Below, in pieces: positions 59,518 to 64,000 of a stretch of 64,000 nt of DNA. This DNA comes from Nocardia sp. NBC_00565 (lineage in GTDB: Bacteria > Actinomycetota > Actinomycetes > Mycobacteriales > Mycobacteriaceae). The position numbers were made by a program, and so were the translations under genes. The DNA lies in contig NZ_CP107785.1 in assembly GCF_036345915.1 (NCBI RefSeq), positions 8,556,001 through 8,620,000 on the forward strand. Direction: 5' to 3'. The notes below the pieces were generated by a model. That model had not been told where the DNA came from. It was given only the letters and a program-made list of their open reading frames with translations, and did not search any database. Every line of letters begins with the position of its first letter. Position 1 is the first letter of the stretch.

Positions 59518-62500
59518 ATGACGCGGCCGAATCGTGAGCGCCCCAACCGGATTCGACGCCCGCGGATCAAGACCCTGCCGCAGTTGCTGACCACCGCGGT
59601 GGAGGCCAATCCGGCCGGACCGGCGGTCGTCTTCGCGGACGCGACAACGACATCGGCGCGGCTGAGTTACGCCGAACTCGATGATCGGTCGAATCGCTTG
59701 GCGCGCTTGCTGATCGAACGCGGGGTCGGACCCGAGGATCTGGTCGCCGTCGGCATCGCGCGGTCGGTGGCGTCGGTGGTCGCGGTGTGGGCGATCGCCA
59801 AGACCGGTGCCGGATTCGTTCCGGTCGACCCGAACTATCCCGCTGATCGCGTGGCGCACATGCTGTCGGATTCCGGTGCGGCACTCGGCATCACGGTGGC
59901 GGCCGAGTCGCTACCCGGTACGACGGAGTGGCTGGCCATCGACACCGCGGCGTTCGCGCGGCGACTCGAGGCGTATTCGGCCGATCCCATCACTTACGCG
60001 GACCGGGTTCGGCAACTGCGGGCCGAACATCCGGCCTACGTCATCTATACCTCCGGATCGACCGGTACGCCCAAGGGCGTGGTCGTCACGCAGGCCGGGC
60101 TCTCGAATTTCTGCGACGAGCAGCGCGAGCGTTATCAGGTGACATCCGATTCGCGCACACTGCATTTCGCGTCGCCCTCCTTCGACGCGTCGGTACTGGA
60201 GCTGCTGTTGGCGTTGAGCCGGGGTGCGACGATGGTGGTCGCCGCGCCGACGGTGTACGGCGGTGCCGAACTGGCTGCGCTGCTGCGACGCGAGCGGGTG
60301 ACCCATGCCTTCATCACCCCGGCCGCACTCGCCTCGGTCTCGCCCGAGGGGCTGGACGAATTGCGTGTCGTGGTCGCCGGTGGTGAGGCGTGCCCGCCGG
60401 AGTTGGTGCAGCGCTGGGTTGTTCCGATCGCCCAGGGCCGAATCCGTGAGTTCTACAACGGATACGGGCCCACCGAGACCACGATCATGACCAATATCAG
60501 TGCGCCGATGACGCCCGGCGTGCCGGTGACGATCGGTGGGCCGATCCGCGGCATCACCGAGTATGTGCTGGACGAGGAACTGACGCCGGTACCGGGCCGG
60601 GTTGTCGGCGAACTCTATATCTCCGGTGCGCAACTGGCGCGCGGCTATCACGGCCGACCGGGACTGACCGCCGCCCGTTTCGTGGCCGACCCGTTCGGTG
60701 CGCCGGGCGCTCGGCTCTACCGCACCGGCGATCTGGTGCGCTGGACGGCGGAGCGGGAGCTGGAGTATCTGGGGCGCAACGACTTCCAGGTGAAGATTCG
60801 TGGCTTCCGCATCGAACTCGGTGAGATCGACGCGGTGCTGGCCGCGCACGAGAGTGTCGGTTTCGTGGTCACCGTCGGACACGAACAGGACAGCGGCACC
60901 ACGATTCTGGTGTCGTATGTGCGCGCCGCCGACGAGATGTCGGTCGATACCGCGGAATTGGCCGCACTGGCAGAACGGAAACTCCCGGCCCATATGGTGC
61001 CGAGCGACATCATGGTGCTCGCGGAAATCCCGCTGACCCCGGTCGGCAAGTTGGACCGGCAGGCGCTGCCCGCACCGCGGTTGCGCAGCACGACCTTCCG
61101 CGCGCCAACGGGCGCGGTCGAGCCGGTGCTCGCCGAACTCTTCGCCGAGGTCCTCGGGCTCGAGGTGCCGGTCGGTGCGGACGACGACTTCTTCGCACTC
61201 GGTGGCAACTCGCTGATCGGCACTCAGTTGATGGCGCGGCTCGGGGAGGCTTTGGACGCGCGGGTGCCGGTGCGGCTGCTCTTCGAGGAGCCGACTGTCG
61301 CCGGGCTGGCCGCCGCGGTAGCGCCGCACGCGGGTGCGGGGGATCGTACGGCGTTGCGGGCCGGTCCACGGCCGGCGGCGATTCCGCTGTCGCTCGCGCA
61401 GCAGCGGATGTGGTTCCTGAACCGCTTCGACGCGGCGTCGGCGGCGTACAACATCCCGATCGCGGTGCATGTGCGCGGTGCGCTCGACGTGTCCGCGTTG
61501 CGGGCGGCGGTCGCGGATCTCGTTACGCGCCATGAGGTGCTGCGGACGGTGTATCCGCAGACCGCATCCGGTCCGGTGCAGGTCATCCTGCCGCCGGATG
61601 ACGCGGTACCCGAGCTGATGGTTCAGGCGGTCGCGGTCGAGCATTTCGAATCCGTTGTGCGCGAATTGCTTTCGACGACCTTTGACGTGACCGCCGAAGT
61701 GCCGCTGCGGGTCGCGCTGTTCGCGGTCGATGATGCGGACGCGCCGGCCGAGTTCGTGCTGGCGCTGGTGGTGCACCACATCGCCGGCGACGGCACGTCG
61801 ATGGGGCCGCTGACTCGGGATCTGATGACGGCCTACGCCGCTCGATCGACCGGTACCGCACCGGAGTGGGCACCGCTGCCGGTGCAATACGCGGACTACA
61901 GCATCTGGCAGCGCGAGCTGCTGGGTGACGAGGACGATCCGGAATCGTTGGCGGCCGGGCAGATCGCCTATTGGCGCTGCGCACTCGCGGAGCTGCCGGA
62001 CCAGCTGGACCTGCCGACCGATCGGCCGCGGCCCGCGGTGCAATCCTTCGTCGGCGGCAAGGTCGCGGTGCATATCGATGCCGAAACCCACCGGGCGCTG
62101 GCCGAATTGGCCCGCACCGAGGGCGCGACACTGTTCATGGTCGTGCACACCGCGCTCGCGGTGCTGCTGGCCCGGCTGTCGGGCACCGATGACATCGCCG
62201 TCGGCACGCCCATGGCCGGTCGTGGTGAGGCGGCGCTGGACGATCTGATCGGCATGTTCGTCAATACCTTGGTGTTCCGGACGCGGGTCGATGCCGCCGC
62301 GCCCTTCACCGAACTGCTCGCGGGTCAGCGCGAACACGATATTCAGGCGTTCGCCAACGCGGATGTGCCGTTTGAGCGACTGGTCGAGGTACTCAACCCG
62401 GCGCGCTCGACCGCGCGGCATCCGCTGTTCCAGGTGGGATTGTCGTTCCAGAATCTGGCCGCGACGAGTCTGGAGCTGGCCGGACTGACCGTTTCGGGGG

Positions 62501-64000
62501 TGGACTTCGATGCCGCGGTCTCGCAGTTCGATCTGCACTGGATCGTGGGCGATGTCTTCGATGAGGCCGGTGCCCCAGCGGGTATCCGCGGTGCCGTCAC
62601 CTATGCCCGCGATCTGTTCGATGAGGCGACGGTCCGGGGTTTCGTGGCGCGGTTCACGCGGTTGCTCGGCGAGATCATCGCCGACCCGCGCACCGCCGTC
62701 GGCGACTTGGAGCTGCTCGATGCCGCGGAGCGGGCCGCGCTGATCTCCGGTCGGAATGCGACCGACCACGCGGTGGATGTGGACACGACCCTGGTGTCAT
62801 TGTTGGACGCGACTGTCGCAGCTACCCCGGCTGCGCTGGCATTGATGGGCTCCGATGGTACGCCGGTCACCTACGGCGAGCTGGATGCGCGGGTGAACCA
62901 GCTTGCGCGGTACCTGATTTCGCTGGGCATCGGTCCGGAGTCGCGGGTGGCGCTGGCGATAGGGCGGTCGGTGGATCTGGTCGTGGCGATGTATGCGGTG
63001 GCCAAATCCGGTGCCGCGTATGTGCCCCTGGATCCGGACCAAGCGCGGGAGCGGATCGATTACGTCCTGCGCACTGCGGCACCAGCGTGCGTATTGACCA
63101 GCACCGATGCGGATTTCGACACCGATGTCGCGCCGGTTGTGCCGCTGCGTCGGCTCGACCTCGGCCACCTGGCCGCGACGCCGATCGACGACGGCGAGCG
63201 GACGACGCCGCTGCGGGCGGCGAATACCGCGTATGTGACCTTCACATCGGGCTCCACGGGGCGTCCGAAGGGCGTCGCGGTGTCGCATGCCGCGATCGTC
63301 AACCAATTGCGTTGGAAGATCAGCGCATTCGGGCTCGGCCCCGGCGATGCGGTGGTGCTGAAGACGGCCGCCACCTTCGACCTGTCGGTATGGGAGTTCT
63401 GGACGACGGTCGTATGCGGCGGTCGACTGGTGCTCGCCACGCCCGACGGACACCGTGACCCCGCCTATCTGAACGACCTGATGGCGCGGGAAGCGGTGAC
63501 CACCCTGCACGCGGTGCCGTCGATGCTGGACGCGCTGCTCACCGGTCGGCTGCCGTTCACGTTGCGGCGGGTATTGGCGATCGGTGAGGCGCTGCCCGCC
63601 GGTCTGGCACAGCGGTTCCGGGCGACCTATCCGCAGAAGGAACTGTTCAATCTGTACGGTCCGACCGAGGCGGCGGTGTCGGTCACCAGTCATCGGGTGA
63701 CCGATGCGGATGTGGTGTCGGTGTCGATTGGTGCGCCGGAGTGGAACTGTCGTGTCTATGTGCTGGATTGGCGTTTGCGTCCGGTGCCGGTGGGTGTTTC
63801 GGGTGAGTTGTATTTGGCTGGTGTGCAGTTGGCGCGTGGTTATTTTGGTCGGCCGGATTTGACTGCGGATCGGTTTGTGGCGAATCCGTTCGAGCCTGGT
63901 GCGCGTATGTATCGCACGGGTGATGTGGTGGCGTGGAATGTTGATGGTGGGTTGGTTTATCGGGGTCGTACCGATTTCCAGGTGAAGATCCGTGGTTTCC
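59518..64000 (+). CDS. Non-ribosomal peptide synthetase 2, N-terminal part: A-T-C-A...
   Basis: About 1494 residues before the right edge. ATG 59518 is preferred because the residues after it (TRPNRERPNRIRRPR, then LPQLLTTAVE) parallel the Arg-rich start of NRPS1; ATG 59470 is in frame too. Domains: A1 (TSGSTGTPKG ~180, NGYGPTETTI), T1 (FFALGGNSLI ~560), C1 (LSLAQQRMWFLNRF ~625, VVHHIAGDGTS ~754), A2 (TSGSTGRPKG ~1243, NLYGPTEAAV), cut just after FQVKIRGF (A8). It begins 120 bp after NRPS1 and continues the assembly line. Codon use shifts to T/G third bases from about 63720. Confidence 0.92.
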   Translation, partial: MTRPNRERPNRIRRPRIKTLPQLLTTAVEANPAGPAVVFADATTTSARLSYAELDDRSNRLARLLIERGVGPEDLVAVGIARSVASVVAVWAIAKTGAGFVPVDPNYPADRVAHMLSDSGAALGITVAAESLPGTTEWLAIDTAAFARRLEAYSADPITYADRVRQLRAEHPAYVIYTSGSTGTPKGVVVTQAGLSNFCDEQRERYQVTSDSRTLHFASPSFDASVLELLLALSRGATMVVAAPTVYGGAELAALLRRERVTHAFITPAALASVSPEGLDELRVVVAGGEACPPELVQRWVVPIAQGRIREFYNGYGPTETTIMTNISAPMTPGVPVTIGGPIRGITEYVLDEELTPVPGRVVGELYISGAQLARGYHGRPGLTAARFVADPFGAPGARLYRTGDLVRWTAERELEYLGRNDFQVKIRGFRIELGEIDAVLAAHESVGFVVTVGHEQDSGTTILVSYVRAADEMSVDTAELAALAERKLPAHMVPSDIMVLAEIPLTPVGKLDRQALPAPRLRSTTFRAPTGAVEPVLAELFAEVLGLEVPVGADDDFFALGGNSLIGTQLMARLGEALDARVPVRLLFEEPTVAGLAAAVAPHAGAGDRTALRAGPRPAAIPLSLAQQRMWFLNRFDAASAAYNIPIAVHVRGALDVSALRAAVADLVTRHEVLRTVYPQTASGPVQVILPPDDAVPELMVQAVAVEHFESVVRELLSTTFDVTAEVPLRVALFAVDDADAPAEFVLALVVHHIAGDGTSMGPLTRDLMTAYAARSTGTAPEWAPLPVQYADYSIWQRELLGDEDDPESLAAGQIAYWRCALAELPDQLDLPTDRPRPAVQSFVGGKVAVHIDAETHRALAELARTEGATLFMVVHTALAVLLARLSGTDDIAVGTPMAGRGEAALDDLIGMFVNTLVFRTRVDAAAPFTELLAGQREHDIQAFANADVPFERLVEVLNPARSTARHPLFQVGLSFQNLAATSLELAGLTVSGVDFDAAVSQFDLHWIVGDVFDEAGAPAGIRGAVTYARDLFDEATVRGFVARFTRLLGEIIADPRTAVGDLELLDAAERAALISGRNATDHAVDVDTTLVSLLDATVAATPAALALMGSDGTPVTYGELDARVNQLARYLISLGIGPESRVALAIGRSVDLVVAMYAVAKSGAAYVPLDPDQARERIDYVLRTAAPACVLTSTDADFDTDVAPVVPLRRLDLGHLAATPIDDGERTTPLRAANTAYVTFTSGSTGRPKGVAVSHAAIVNQLRWKISAFGLGPGDAVVLKTAATFDLSVWEFWTTVVCGGRLVLATPDGHRDPAYLNDLMAREAVTTLHAVPSMLDALLTGRLPFTLRRVLAIGEALPAGLAQRFRATYPQKELFNLYGPTEAAVSVTSHRVTDADVVSVSIGAPEWNCRVYVLDWRLRPVPVGVSGELYLAGVQLARGYFGRPDLTADRFVANPFEPGARMYRTGDVVAWNVDGGLVYRGRTDFQVKIRGF

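Noticed and set aside
59911..62769. A 952-residue minus-strand frame opposite NRPS2
   Set aside because: Same reason; the plus frame carries A, T and C domain motifs continuously.

Overview
The window is about 68-70% G+C, uses GTG and TTG starts freely, and carries MspA-type porins, many fadE/fadD-type genes, paired thiolase/DUF35 genes and large NRPS genes. This points to a mycolic-acid actinobacterium, most likely Nocardia or a close relative. No 16S rRNA is present, so the genus is inferred from gene content only.

Region 1 (1-20448) is one catabolic regulon. On the left are an old-yellow-enzyme gene, a four-gene ABC transporter/SDR operon and an SDR. A long leftward operon follows: enoyl-CoA hydratase, DUF35, lipid-transfer thiolase, acyl-CoA dehydrogenase (ACAD), APH-like kinase, ACAD, two SDRs, zinc alcohol dehydrogenase, acyl-CoA ligase and TetR. 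A separate EthD/metallo-hydrolase pair lies downstream. At the right end an ACAD gene is divergent from two NTF2-like genes. Six imperfect palindromes of the form AACTGAA-N5-TTCAGTT lie in front of these transcription units and tie them together, probably under the local TetR protein. The kinase followed by an ACAD has the same order as the fused animal ACAD10/11 proteins and resembles bacterial LvaA/LvaC. With the metallo-hydrolase and acyl-CoA ligase, this suggests catabolism of a lactone or 4-hydroxy acid (inference).

Region 2 (20570-37600) is accessory and partly decayed. It holds two MspA-like porins and remnants of an FAD monooxygenase, an MFS transporter and an alkylsulfatase. It also holds an intact IS4-family element with a 10-bp target duplication, an IS701 remnant, a frameshifted catalase-related pseudogene beside an intact catalase, a PIN-toxin remnant, pncA and an atypical membrane-anchored P450. 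A four-gene module (small conserved protein, DyP peroxidase, DUF4331, TPR protein) follows behind a 20-bp palindrome. The region ends at tRNA-Arg(CCT).

Region 3 (37698-51832) is ordinary chromosome: a membrane protein, an ACAD behind an 18-bp perfect palindrome, a ParA/ParB-like pair behind a repeat array resembling a partition site, a repeat-rich NlpC/P60 cell-wall hydrolase, an ArsR/CDF metal efflux pair, fadD, VapBC, an SCO5389-like protein, nitronate monooxygenase, an M23 peptidase and a LuxR-type regulator.

Region 4 (52084-64000) holds two consecutive NRPS genes. NRPS1 reads A-T-C-A-T-C followed by a shortened adenylation domain lacking its catalytic motifs. NRPS2 starts again with A-T-C-A and leaves the window. 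Codon usage in NRPS2 changes sharply in the last ~300 bases, suggesting a recombination patch.
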